This document shows, piece by piece, positions 36,101 through 43,029 of a stretch of DNA of 64,000 nucleotides. This DNA is from Lentzea albidocapillata (lineage in GTDB: Bacteria > Actinomycetota > Actinomycetes > Mycobacteriales > Pseudonocardiaceae): assembly GCF_000719115.1 (NCBI RefSeq), contig NZ_JOEA01000019.1, positions 1-64,000 of the forward strand. Direction: 5' to 3'. The notes under the pieces were generated by a model. It was not told the DNA's origin, did no database searches, and saw nothing but the letters and a program-made list of their open reading frames with translations. Position 1 is the stretch's first letter, and every line of letters begins with the position of its first letter. A program made the position numbers and the translations under genes.

Positions 36101-36213
36101 GCGGTCCTCTGCGGGGCGTTGCCCGCTGGTGGAGCGGCCGCGGCTGTGGCGGCCGGTGCCACGGTCAGGGCGAGCGCCGTGACGGCGCCCAGCACTTTGG
36201 ATTTTCCGCGCAT
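33130..36213 (-). CDS. Large secreted subtilisin-like serine protease (S8)
   Basis: A 1027-residue secreted protease. The signal peptide is at 1-27 (VLGAVTALALTVAPAATAAA), with a propeptide to about 155. The catalytic triad is Asp in KVAIVDTGVDEKHPD, His in NVGHGTHVGSTVASHD and Ser in AASGTSMATPHVAGAAALLK, with oxyanion Asn in FVVAAGNSGSPGS. The remaining ~580 residues are beta-rich repeats typical of large actinobacterial subtilases. One cysteine pair sits near KVCVEFGCQESW. Likely an extracellular scavenging protease. It is monocistronic. Confidence 0.93.
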   Translation of the reverse strand: MRGKSKVLGAVTALALTVAPAATAAAAPPAGNAPQRTADEVTLVTGDKVLLGHDRQVVAIQPGEGRGNMAFKTARTADGHTMVVPKDAFEPLAAGRLDSRLFDVTTLLEFGYRDRMPLIVDGRARLGARSSNDWTALKAEAATGDKVWLDGIRKPSLDRSVAQIGAPAAHQKGITGKGIKVAIVDTGVDEKHPDLAGQQIAEKNFTSDPDTTDNVGHGTHVGSTVASHDAKYGGVAPGAQLIDAKVCVEFGCQESWILDGMRWAAEQGAQVVNMSLGGGDTPEVDPLEQAVNDLTAQYGTLFVVAAGNSGSPGSVSSPSTAEAALSVGAVDRDDKIAPFSSKGPRVGDSGLKPEVTAPGVDIVAAKAGSADHFAASGTSMATPHVAGAAALLKQQHPEWTPAQLKSALATTAKPAEGVSAFDQGAGRIDVAKAIEQVLTGDVAVNLGLHEWPHGDDKPVTKAITYTNPTDAAITLDLAFKGSAPAGMFTLGATKVTVPAKGTASVNVTGDSRAGTQDAAYAGEVVATSGSHTVRTLVGIDREVESYTLTIDMIGRDGQDPGTSFTFLVGLDNNTFKPVAGTGDVKIRLPKGTYFLDTTLYNSERGMDLLYQPTVKLTGDVTVKQDARLAQPVSVKAPEETGDFTLGIIAFRRAVDGQSRLQGTMLVFGGFEGVGIAQAGGPLPPGDLSSLAMLQANTTADPHTFYRLAYPVPGGLPVGLVKAPARKDLAKVESTIGGQKPNSQASKGELPLSPQGLGGGTALYPVAPGATAVDYVTTEDMRWQSAIMTRHANGAQERITSALRTYKAGKTYQEREVRPVFSPGLPESQYGFVERYGTQFYVGVPLTSDGTHGDGTSTVDSARTALYRDGVLLGETTTPGGVFNVPLPQADFRAEMSVDRSSQFEFSTKVSAVWTFKSQGTEGKIDAPPLSVVRFEPKLDANGAVPAGTLQRIGLLTQTQGDAGKVRITGVQYSHDDGKSWRRAGVVGNNALVYNPANAQWTSLKATATDAKGGTVELTVIRAYRVTA

Positions 36214-36353
36214 TCGAATCCCCTCATGGTTCGAATTCTGCGCGCTGTGGTCCGCGCAGGCCGGAAGGCCTTTCGCGGCAAAACGAAAGCAATGCGAAAA
36301 GGTCCCCCAACCCTTTCGAACGTATCGATGGTGCTGGGGGTCACACAGGGCCG

Positions 36354-36376
36354 AACGGGGGATTCTGGCCCCCGTT
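36354..36376. terminator. Terminator of the MNIO operon
   Basis: AACGGGGG (36354-36361) pairs perfectly with CCCCCGTT (36369-36376) around ATTCTGG, 11 bases past the stop of the last operon gene (36388). The T-run lies on the plus strand side, so the hairpin may work best as a general block. The rest of the 174-base gap to the protease start shows nothing else clear. Confidence 0.65.
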
Positions 36377-36387
36377 TTGCTCGCCCG

Positions 36388-36759
36388 TCAGTTCGACTGC
36401 CAGAACTTCCAGCGTGCCTTGCGCTTTTCTGACAGTTCGCCGGAGGCGCGGCACCATTCCGCGAACGCTGCTGCATCCTCGCGCGCGCGAGAGCCCGCAC
36501 GACGTGGATGTTCGGCGGCGTAGGCGTCGAAGAGCGACCGGAACCGGTCGCCGAGCTCGTCGGCGACCGCGGGTCCCAGCATCCGCACGATGCCGCGCCG
36601 TTTCGACAACAAGGCGCGGCGTTCGACGCCGAGGCGTTGTTCGTCGAATCCCGCCGGTGCCGGTCCGTTCGCGAGCAATGCATTTAGCAGCTCGGCCTGC
36701 TGGGCGGCAAGCCTTTCGCGTGCGGACGAAAGGCTGTTCTCGTTCACGATTTCAGTCAC
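36388..36759 (-). CDS. Small helical partner of the DUF692 enzyme
   Basis: A 123-residue, charged, helical, cytosolic protein (LSSARERLAAQQAELLNALL, RRALLSKRRGIVRMLGPAVA, AFAEWCRASGELSEKRKARW). Its ATG lies inside the DUF692 gene, an 8-bp overlap, which argues for a shared complex. DUF692 enzymes usually need a small partner that binds the substrate peptide (MbnC- or DUF2063-like). This protein occupies that position but I see no clear homology to those. Role inferred from context only. Confidence 0.65.
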   Translation of the reverse strand: MTEIVNENSLSSARERLAAQQAELLNALLANGPAPAGFDEQRLGVERRALLSKRRGIVRMLGPAVADELGDRFRSLFDAYAAEHPRRAGSRAREDAAAFAEWCRASGELSEKRKARWKFWQSN

Positions 36760-37570
36760 GATGTTTGTCCACGACCGCGCGGATCGCGGCCAGTTCGCCC
36801 GCGATTTCGGTGTCGGACGGGTAGTTGTCGTCCCGTTCCAGCAGAACGCCCGGCGGGGCGACGCGCGAGCACAGTTCGTCCAGCACTTCCAGGACTTCCG
36901 GCAGAACCGCGTGCGCGTGCGTGTCGTGGTAGATGTCGCCGTGCTGCTCGCCGCCGGCCACGTGCACGTACGCCAGGCGCTCCAGCGGGATCTCGTCGAG
37001 GAACCGCTCCGGGTCCGTGCCGATGTTGCGGGCGTTCGCGTAGAGGTTCGCGACGTCCACGAGCAGCCAGCAGTCCGTGCGCTCGACGAGCTCGGCCAGG
37101 AACTGGCCTTCGGACAGCTCGCCGTCCGGCCACTCCAGCAGCGCCGCGACGTTCTCCAGCGCGAGCGGCACGGGCAGGTTCCGCTGCGCCAGCTTCACGT
37201 TCGCGACGAGCACGTCGAGCGCGTCCCTGGTGCGCGGCACCGGCATCAGGTGGCCGGAGTCGAGCCCGCCCGCCCGCACGAAGCACACGTGGTCGCTGAC
37301 CATCGGCGCGCCGACCGCCTCGGCGACGGCGCCCAGGTGCTCGACCCGGTGGAGATCGACCTGGTCGGCGCTGCCCAGCGACAGCGACACCGCGTGGGGG
37401 AGCACCGGGACGCCACGCTCCAGCAGCAGCGTCACCGACTCCGGCAGGTGTCCGATGTGGAGGTTCTCCGCTACGACCTCGACGAAGTCCACGCCGGGCA
37501 ACCGTTCCACGGTCAGGTCGATCTCCGAACGCCAGCCGATGCCGACGCCCAGGTCCTTGATGCCCGCCAT
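36752..37570 (-). CDS. DUF692 multinuclear non-heme iron oxidative enzyme (MNIO)
   Basis: A 272-residue TIM-barrel protein of the DUF692/MbnB family. Characterised members use two or three irons and oxygen to modify cysteines or other residues of peptides. Candidate ligands visible are H59 (LPHAVSLSLG), H94 (VSDHVCF), E139/N140 (LALENVA), D172 and N175 (LLVDVANLYANARN), H203 (YVHVAGGEQH), H210 and H218/H220 (YHDTHAHAV). Its ATG overlaps the stop of a Cys-rich-tail membrane gene (TGATG) and its end overlaps the partner gene. Three Cys-rich neighbours are the obvious substrates (inference). Confidence 0.85.
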   Translation of the reverse strand: MAGIKDLGVGIGWRSEIDLTVERLPGVDFVEVVAENLHIGHLPESVTLLLERGVPVLPHAVSLSLGSADQVDLHRVEHLGAVAEAVGAPMVSDHVCFVRAGGLDSGHLMPVPRTRDALDVLVANVKLAQRNLPVPLALENVAALLEWPDGELSEGQFLAELVERTDCWLLVDVANLYANARNIGTDPERFLDEIPLERLAYVHVAGGEQHGDIYHDTHAHAVLPEVLEVLDELCSRVAPPGVLLERDDNYPSDTEIAGELAAIRAVVDKHRD

Positions 37571-38343
37571 CAGTCGCCTCCACCTCCGCCGCCGCCACAA
37601 CTGCTGCCGCCACCACTGCAGCTACTGCTGCTGCCCGACGAACAACTGCTGCCACCACAACCGCTGCTGCCACACCCGCTGCCGCAGCCGGCCGCGCTCG
37701 TGGCGCCTCTGTTTCCGGCCTTCCTCTTCCTCTTGCGTGGCAGCATCTTGACCACGCTCTGCGGCAGCCCGAAGAGCTCGCCGGCGCTCTGATTGCCGAT
37801 CCTGCCGCGGAAACCCTCCAATGCCACCGCGAGAACCCTGTCGCTCGCGGTCACGTCCTTCAACGCGGCCCGGCCCGCCCTGGTGAGCGGTTTCGCGCCA
37901 TACGTCCAATATGCGACCCCCAGGAACCCTGCCGCGCCGAAGAGGGTCCACGGCTCCAGGAAGGCGGCCAGGCTCAGGACGGCGCCGATCGCGAGGAAGA
38001 CCCACCACGCCGCGAGCCGGGGACGGGGATCGCGGGTCAGCCCGCGTGCCCGCAGCTGCTGGTGCAGCGTCCGCATCTCCGCGCTTTTCGCGGCGTTCCG
38101 CACGACCGCGTCGAACCGGACCGCCTTGCGCAGGTTGACGAGAATGAACGTCTCGACCGCGGTCGAGGCGCCCAGCTCGGTCTGGTGCACGGCGGACACG
38201 AGCCCGTCGCGCGACACCCGCACCAGATCGGCGTCGAGCAGCCTGGCCAGCGCGGTCTCCGCCGCCCGGCCGGGTCCTGCCACCAGGTAGCCGATCTGCT
38301 CCGGGGGCAACCGCGTTCCGCGTGCTGTCGTCGATGTCGCCAT
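37570..38343 (-). CDS. TIGR04222-like membrane protein with Cys/Gly/Ser tail (copy 1)
   Basis: A 257-residue protein. Residues ~10-110 form the conserved cytosolic domain (EQIGYLVAGPGRAAETALAR, LVRVSRDGLVSAVHQ). Two membrane segments lie at ~130-170 (WWVFLAIGAVLSLAAFLEPW, FGAAGFLGVAYWTY). After a basic KRKRK stretch comes a ~44-residue low-complexity tail with six cysteines spaced by Gly/Ser, ending SSCGGGGGGGD. The architecture matches the NCBIfam family TIGR04222 ('near uncomplex'). Stop and start overlap the MNIO gene (TGATG). The tail is the likely target of oxidative modification, an inference from coupling. Confidence 0.75.
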   Translation of the reverse strand: MATSTTARGTRLPPEQIGYLVAGPGRAAETALARLLDADLVRVSRDGLVSAVHQTELGASTAVETFILVNLRKAVRFDAVVRNAAKSAEMRTLHQQLRARGLTRDPRPRLAAWWVFLAIGAVLSLAAFLEPWTLFGAAGFLGVAYWTYGAKPLTRAGRAALKDVTASDRVLAVALEGFRGRIGNQSAGELFGLPQSVVKMLPRKRKRKAGNRGATSAAGCGSGCGSSGCGGSSCSSGSSSSCSGGGSSCGGGGGGGD

Positions 38344-39188
38344 CAGTCGCCTTCTCCTCCGCCGCCGCAGCTGCCACCGCTGCAACTCGAACCGCTCGAA
38401 CTACTGCAACCTCAACTGCTGGAACTGCTGCAGCTACTACTGCTGCTACTGCTACAACTCGAGCTGCTGCTGCTGCTGGAACAACTGCTACTGGAACTGC
38501 TGCAACTGCTCGAACTGTTGCTCGAACAACTCGACGTTCCGCCGCAACTGTGGTGGTTCCAGTCGTACGAGCTGCAACTGGCGGCGACGTACGAAGTGGA
38601 CGACGTCGAGCGCTGCTTGCCCCGGCGCAGGCCGAACAACGCCACGGCGCCCGCACTGCTGTCCGGATTCCTCAGCGCGTACGTCAACACGGTCTTGCCG
38701 TTCCTCGTGAGCCTGCCCGGCTTGCGCAGCAGGATCACGACCAGCACCAGCAGTGCCGTCAGCAGGAACAGCCACGGGTCGACGATGACGGCGACGAACA
38801 TCGAGACGAAGGCCAGCAGGAACACCACCAGCCGCAACGCCGCCCTGCCGCCGCCTGGCCTGCCGAACTCGCGGTGCACCATTCCGCGGGCGACGAGGCT
38901 CGCCTGGAACGCGGCCATCTCGTGACTGGCCATCGCGACCTGCACGACCTGGTTGATCGGGCGGGCGGTGCCCTGCAGTCCCGCGAGGACGTACGCCTCC
39001 AGCGGGGTTGTGGCGCCGTAACCGTTCTGGTGGACGGCGGTCACGAGTCCCTCGCGGGAGACGCGCACGAGACCGCCGTCCAGCAGCCGGGCGAGAACGG
39101 CCTCCGCCGCCCTGCCCGGTCCCCCTGCCAGGAACCCGATCTCCTCCGCGGACCACGTGGTCCGGTGCGGTGCCGAAGACTCGGACAT
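38343..39188 (-). CDS. TIGR04222-like membrane protein with Cys/Ser tail (copy 2), in-frame TGA
   Basis: A 281-codon gene counted through an internal TGA. The domain matches copy 1 (EEIGFLAGGPGRAAEAVLAR, LVRVSREGLVTAVHQNGY), with membrane segments near 122-160 (LVVFLLAFVSMFVAVIVDPW). The tail is almost pure Ser with regular Cys. At 38412-38414 the frame meets TGA, but the same frame then continues GCSSSSGSSCSGGSCGGGG and EGD to a TGA at 38343, forming TGATG with copy 1, exactly like the copy 1/MNIO junction. So the true end is probably 38343. The TGA may be a nonsense mutation, a sequencing error, readthrough or recoding. ATG 39188 has GGGGAG upstream. Confidence 0.65.
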
Positions 39189-39277
39189 CAGCACTCCCCT
39201 CACTGGTGTCAGTGCATCTTCGACGTGAGATCTACCCCTGGGTTCCTGTTGTTACCTGAATAGGACCGAACGACCGA

Positions 39278-40171
39278 TCAGCCGCCGCCACCACCACCGC
39301 AGCCGCCGCCCCCGCCCCCGCAGCTGCTTCCGCTTGAACACGAAGAAGAACCGGCTGAACACGTGCTGTGGCTGCTGCCGCCGCTGTAGCCGCCGGAACC
39401 GGAGGAGGCGAGCAACGAGGTGCGCACCGCCAGATCCGGGTAGACGACGAGACCGCCGAAGAGGACCGCGCCGGCCGCGCCCGCGTACACGACCTCGTCC
39501 ACGCTTCCCGCGGCACTGGTGCTCGTGCGGCGAGCGTCGTCGAGGACGCGGTCGCCCTTGCGGGTGCGGATGTGCCTGTCGCGCCGGGTCAGGCGCAGCG
39601 TCAGGATCAGCAGGCCGGTGAGGACGAGCTGCACCATGAGCCAGCCGATGTTCGCGCCGATCGCGAGGCCGTTCACCCAGCGTGCGAACCCGATCACGAT
39701 CAGCACCCACAACGCGATGGATCCCTTGCGCAGCGCGCTTTTCGCGACGGCCGGGTTGACGACGAGGCCCATGGCCTCGAGGCGCTGCCCGATGGCCGTG
39801 ACCGCGCCGTCCTCGGCGACGGCGGGGATCATGAGGTTGACCGTGCGGTTGGTGTAGCGCTGGCAGTCGGTGACGACGGCGCGGTCCACCGGGTTGAGCG
39901 ACCGCGTGGTGGACGTGACCTGAACGGTGCCGCGCCGTGAAGTCCTGAGCTCACCCGCGGTGAGCAGTCGCGCGACGGCCGTCTCGACCACGCGCCTTGG
40001 ACCGCCCGCAAGATATGCGAGCTCGTCCATGTCGAGGGAGCGCACGGGCTGGGTGCTGTGACCCGCCCGCACGCGTACCCGGACGACGATCGCGACCAGC
40101 ACGGCCAGTGCCAGCCCGATCCAGTACAGCTGAAGGAACTCCGGTCCTGACAATCCCCAAGGCCTTGGCAT
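39278..40171 (-). CDS. TIGR04222-like membrane protein with Cys/Gly tail (copy 3)
   Basis: A 297-residue paralogue with an extra N-terminal membrane helix (LQLYWIGLALAVLVAIVV) before the conserved domain (DELAYLAGGPRRVVETAVAR, GELRTSRRGTVQVTS). Two more membrane segments are at ~160-205 (IALWVLIVIGFARWVNGLAI, WLMVQLVLTGLLILTLRL). The tail has four cysteines in Ser/Gly sequence and ends in CGGGGG. ATG 40171 follows GGGGGTGG at good spacing; a GTG at 40180 overlaps that site. About 90 bases separate it from copy 2. Likely first large gene of the MNIO operon. Confidence 0.72.
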   Translation of the reverse strand: MPRPWGLSGPEFLQLYWIGLALAVLVAIVVRVRVRAGHSTQPVRSLDMDELAYLAGGPRRVVETAVARLLTAGELRTSRRGTVQVTSTTRSLNPVDRAVVTDCQRYTNRTVNLMIPAVAEDGAVTAIGQRLEAMGLVVNPAVAKSALRKGSIALWVLIVIGFARWVNGLAIGANIGWLMVQLVLTGLLILTLRLTRRDRHIRTRKGDRVLDDARRTSTSAAGSVDEVVYAGAAGAVLFGGLVVYPDLAVRTSLLASSGSGGYSGGSSHSTCSAGSSSCSSGSSCGGGGGGCGGGGGG

Positions 40172-40300
40172 TCGACCCACCCCCTGACTGCCCCGAAAGT
40201 GCTTCGGTGAGTCAATGGTGTGGTCCGCGCCACAGCCTCACAAGGCTTGTTGACGAAGCCTTAGGGTTGCCCGCCTTCTGCCCCCGTTTTCTGCTTATGG

Positions 40301-40375
40301 CTAGCTGGACGAGCCGCCATCGACTCCGCCGGAGCCTTCGCCGTCAGTGCCACGCAGGGCGATGCGGAAGATCAT
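40301..40375 (-). CDS. 24-codon ORF with strong ribosome binding site
   Basis: A 24-residue ORF, too short for usual gene calling. The start ATG at 40375 is preceded by GGGAGG with 4 bases spacing, among the best Shine-Dalgarno sites in the window. The peptide begins MIFRIALRGTDGEG and ends in a Gly/Ser run. It lies 129 bases upstream of copy 3 on the same strand, so it could be a leader peptide or a small operon member. It has no cysteine. The remaining bases of the 247-base gap (40181-40427) hold no other signal I can support. Confidence 0.4.
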   Translation of the reverse strand: MIFRIALRGTDGEGSGGVDGGSSS

Positions 40376-40427
40376 GGTGCCTCCCAGGTCCGTCCGGTTC
40401 CTTGGTGACCGGACTGGGCTCAGTCTC

Positions 40428-40850
40428 CTATTCGGACGGAACGAGTTTCAAGGAGACGGAGTTGATGCAGTACCGCTGGTCCGTCGGCGTGGGGTACCCC
40501 TCGCCCTCGAAAACATGCCCGAGGTGGCTGTGACACGTGGCGCAGAGCACCTCCACGCGTTTCATGCCGAGGGCGCGGTCTTCACGCAGGATGACCGCTT
40601 CGCCGGCCAGCGGTGAGAAGAACGACGGCCAACCGCAGTGCGAGTCGAACTTGGTGTCACTGCGGAAGAGTTCGGCCCCGCAGGCACGGCACTCGTAGAG
40701 GCCCTCGGTCTTGGTCTCGGTGTACTCGCCGGTCCATGGACGTTCGGTGCCCGCCTGCCGCAGCACCGCGAACTCGGCGGGGTTGAGCTGGGCGCGCCAT
40801 TCCTCTTCGGAACGCACGACTTTGGGGGTGGCGCCGACAACAGGTTCCAT
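40428..40850 (-). CDS. msrB: Peptide-methionine (R)-S-oxide reductase
   Basis: A 140-residue MsrB, which reduces methionine-R-sulfoxide in proteins. The zinc site is formed by CRACG (about residue 55) and CATCHSHLGHVF (about residue 104), the substrate pocket by DTKFDSHCGWPSFF, and the catalytic Cys is in QRYCINSVSLK near the C-terminus. Length is normal. Monocistronic, with a hairpin upstream. Confidence 0.96.
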   Translation of the reverse strand: MEPVVGATPKVVRSEEEWRAQLNPAEFAVLRQAGTERPWTGEYTETKTEGLYECRACGAELFRSDTKFDSHCGWPSFFSPLAGEAVILREDRALGMKRVEVLCATCHSHLGHVFEGEGYPTPTDQRYCINSVSLKLVPSE

Positions 40851-40887
40851 GTCTCTTTATAACTCCGGCCTGCCCTCAGGGCTTCCC

Positions 40888-40911
40888 GGCGCCGCTGTGG
40901 GGTGCGGCGCC
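40888..40911. terminator. Strong GC hairpin
   Basis: GGCGCCGC (40888-40895) pairs perfectly with GCGGCGCC (40904-40911). It lies between the stop of the membrane gene (40963) and the msrB start, in position to terminate the former. Confidence 0.55.
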
Positions 40912-40962
40912 GTAAGGCCCCGTTAAGGTCTCGTTCTCGTTTGTGACCAGAAGATGTTCGGC

Positions 40963-41253
40963 TCAGAAGATGACGGCGATGATGTCGCCGAGTGCGAACC
41001 AGATCGTGAGGAGCACGCCCAGCAGGATGAGCCCGACGACGATGACGGCGACGAGCCGCTGGTGGCCCGTCGTGCGGTTCGCCGAGTCCGCGAAGTCCTG
41101 CACGCCTTCCAGGTAACCCTCGACGGTGAAGCCCGGGCGTTGCCGCTGCATCTTGTCGAGATGGTCGGCGAACGCCTTCGTCTCGGGGTCGTGTGGGTCG
41201 AGACCGATCAGTTCCTCCTGGAACTTCTCGTCCTCGTCCTTCGAATCGCCCAT
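40963..41253 (-). CDS. Small C-terminally anchored membrane protein
   Basis: A 96-residue protein. The first ~65 residues are acidic and hydrophilic (GDSKDEDEKFQEELIGLDPH), with a helical HLDKMQRQRPGFTVEGYLEG. One membrane helix fills the C-terminus (LVAVIVVGLILLGVLLTIWF). It resembles small actinobacterial membrane proteins of unknown role. A hairpin overlaps its translation start region. Confidence 0.6.
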   Translation of the reverse strand: MGDSKDEDEKFQEELIGLDPHDPETKAFADHLDKMQRQRPGFTVEGYLEGVQDFADSANRTTGHQRLVAVIVVGLILLGVLLTIWFALGDIIAVIF

Positions 41254-41256
41254 AAA

Positions 41257-41276
41257 CCCCAGCTTAGTGGCTGGGG
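41257..41276 (-). terminator. Hairpin after asparaginase gene
   Basis: CCCCAGC (41257-41263) pairs with GCTGGGG (41270-41276). Read on the minus strand it is followed by TTTAT. It lies 33 bases past the asparaginase stop and right before the ATG of the next gene, so it may terminate one transcript or mask the next start. Confidence 0.5.
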
Positions 41277-41308
41277 CGTGGGATTCGAGCCTGGCGGGCG
41301 GCCGGGCG

Positions 41309-42262
41309 TCAACTCGCCAGCGCGAGCGACGGCCGGACCGCGCCGACCGCGCGGCCGTGCCCGAGAACCGGCACCGTGGCGAGGTCCTCGACCTTGCCGA
41401 CGTCGACCCCGAGTCGCCTGAGCACCGCGACGATGACGACCGCGCGGGCGCGCGACGAACCGTCCGCGATCTTGAGCGCCACCCCCTCGCCGGTGGGCAG
41501 GCCGACCGCGTAGACGCCCTCGGCGCCGTCCTTGGCGATGACGCCGGGCAGGGCGCCCATGAGCACGGTGACGTCGCGGCCGGTGCCGCCGACCCACTGC
41601 GGGTTGGTGTTCATGGCGGTGGCGACGCGGTGTTCGAGGGTGCCCTCGGGAGCGCGGGCGAGGCGGCCGAACGCGCGGGCGAGGCCGGTGAGGCTGATGG
41701 CGAAGATCGGGGCGCCGCAGCCGTCCACGCCGACCTCGGTGACGGGCTCGCCGGCCACGTCCTCGATCGTGAGCCGGGTCGCGACCTGCAACGGGTGCGC
41801 CGGGTCCAGGTAGTCGCGGGTGGACCAGCCGTTGGCGACGCAGGTGGCGAGCATGGCGGCGTGCTTGCCGGAGCAGTTCATGTACTTCGGAGCGGGCGCG
41901 AGGCCCTGCGCGAGGTGCTGGGCGCGTGCCTGCTCGCCGAGCGGGAGGTCGGGGGTGCACTGCAGGGCGTCCTCGCCGAGACCGGCCGAGGCCAGGATCC
42001 GCAGGGCGCCGGCGATGTGGAAGTCCTCGCCCGAGTGCGAGGCGCAGGCCAGGGCGAGCAACGCGCCGTCGAGGTCGAGGCCGCTGCGCAGCATCGCGAG
42101 GGCCTGGAGCGGCTTGTTCGACGAACGCGGGAACGCGACGTCGCCGGGGCGGCCGATGGAGAGGACCGCGTCACCGGAGACGTCGGTGGCGACGACGGTG
42201 CCGTGGTGCACCGATTCGAGGAAGTCGCCCCGCCAGACCTCAGCCACTACTTCGTGTGCCAT
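41309..42262 (-). CDS. L-asparaginase II-like protein
   Basis: A 317-residue protein of the bacterial asparaginase II family related to plant-pathogen/Rhizobium thermolabile enzymes. Signatures are VWRGDFLESVHHGTVVATD, VAFPRSSNKPLQALAML (nucleophile Ser region), ACASHSGEDFHI, YMNCSGKHAAMLATC and VGVDGCGAPIFAISL. It would hydrolyse asparagine to aspartate and ammonia. ATG 42262 with GGAGGGG upstream was chosen. It is divergent from a GntR regulator that shares a perfect palindrome in the gap. Confidence 0.85.
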   Translation of the reverse strand: MAHEVVAEVWRGDFLESVHHGTVVATDVSGDAVLSIGRPGDVAFPRSSNKPLQALAMLRSGLDLDGALLALACASHSGEDFHIAGALRILASAGLGEDALQCTPDLPLGEQARAQHLAQGLAPAPKYMNCSGKHAAMLATCVANGWSTRDYLDPAHPLQVATRLTIEDVAGEPVTEVGVDGCGAPIFAISLTGLARAFGRLARAPEGTLEHRVATAMNTNPQWVGGTGRDVTVLMGALPGVIAKDGAEGVYAVGLPTGEGVALKIADGSSRARAVVIVAVLRRLGVDVGKVEDLATVPVLGHGRAVGAVRPSLALAS

Positions 42263-42292
42263 GTCGCCCCTCCAGCCTCTGAGTAAAACTGC

Positions 42293-42308
42293 CAACTGTC
42301 GACAGTTG
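42293..42308. promoter_or_regulatory. Perfect palindrome, candidate GntR operator
   Basis: CAACTGTCGACAGTTG is a perfect 16-bp palindrome in the 103-base gap between the asparaginase gene and the divergent GntR gene, well placed to control both. Confidence 0.6.
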
Positions 42309-42365
42309 ACACGTTCGCTAGTTTAGCGGGAGGACGGCCGGTGCCGTCCAGATCAGGAGACGAAG

Positions 42366-43019
42366 GTGACACCTCCGGCGCCACTGCACCTCAGCCTGGC
42401 CGGGCAGGCCGTGGACGTGCTGCGCGAGCAGGTGCTCATTGGGGAGATCCCTCCGGGCTCGCGGGTCAACGAGGTCGAGGTGGCGCAGAAGCTCGGCATC
42501 AGCCGCGGGCCGTTGCGCGAGGCGATCCGGCACCTGGCCTCCGAAGGGCTGCTGACGCTGGTCCCGCACCGCGGCGCGTTCGTGCCCGATGCCAGCCCCG
42601 AGGACGTCAGGGCGTTGTTCGAGCTGCGCACCGCGCTGGAGTGCGCGGCCGCGGAGCTGGCGGCGTCGCGGCGGACCGACGTCGATCTCGTGCGGTTGCA
42701 GGAAGTGTGCGCGGAGAGCCGGCGCAACTACAAGGCCGGGCAGCCATTCCCGTACCGGCTGGATCTCGCGTTCCACCAGACGTTGATCGAGGCCGCCCGC
42801 AGTCCGTACATCGCCGAGCAGGTGCGGCTCGTGCAGCAACGAGTGGTGCTGCTGCGCAGTGCGCTGGACGACGACCCGCCACACCAGCACGCGTCGATGG
42901 ACGACCACGACGAACTCGTCCGGGCGATCGCGGACGGGGACGCGGCCACGGCGTCGACGGTGATGCGTCGGCACCTTTCCCGCGTGTGTGCGCAGATGCT
43001 CACGAGCTTGACCCACTAA
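42366..43019 (+). CDS. GntR-family regulator (FadR/FCD subfamily)
   Basis: A 217-residue regulator. The winged helix shows VLREQVLIGEIPPGSRVNEV, AQKLGISRGPLREAIRHLAS and GLLTLVPHRGAFVPDASPED. The C-terminal all-helical FCD domain has the metal/ligand His residues in LDLAFHQTLIEAA and DDHDELVRAI and MRRHLSRV. GTG 42366 with AGGAG upstream. Probably senses a carboxylate or amino acid and controls the divergent asparaginase gene. Confidence 0.88.
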   Translation: MTPPAPLHLSLAGQAVDVLREQVLIGEIPPGSRVNEVEVAQKLGISRGPLREAIRHLASEGLLTLVPHRGAFVPDASPEDVRALFELRTALECAAAELAASRRTDVDLVRLQEVCAESRRNYKAGQPFPYRLDLAFHQTLIEAARSPYIAEQVRLVQQRVVLLRSALDDDPPHQHASMDDHDELVRAIADGDAATASTVMRRHLSRVCAQMLTSLTH

Positions 43020-43029
43020 CTTCGGTGAC

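Noticed and set aside
33292..36432. A 1046-codon open frame antisense to the subtilase gene
   Set aside because: It mirrors the protease codons (Arg/Ala/Val/Leu-rich shadow typical of high-GC DNA), has no motif, and the sense strand has a signal peptide and full catalytic triad.
38400..38530. CTG/CTA-rich tract that looks like a microsatellite or short CRISPR-like repeat
   Set aside because: The periodicity follows from Ser (AGC/AGT) and Cys (TGC) codons of the tail on the minus strand; there are no fixed repeats with unique spacers.
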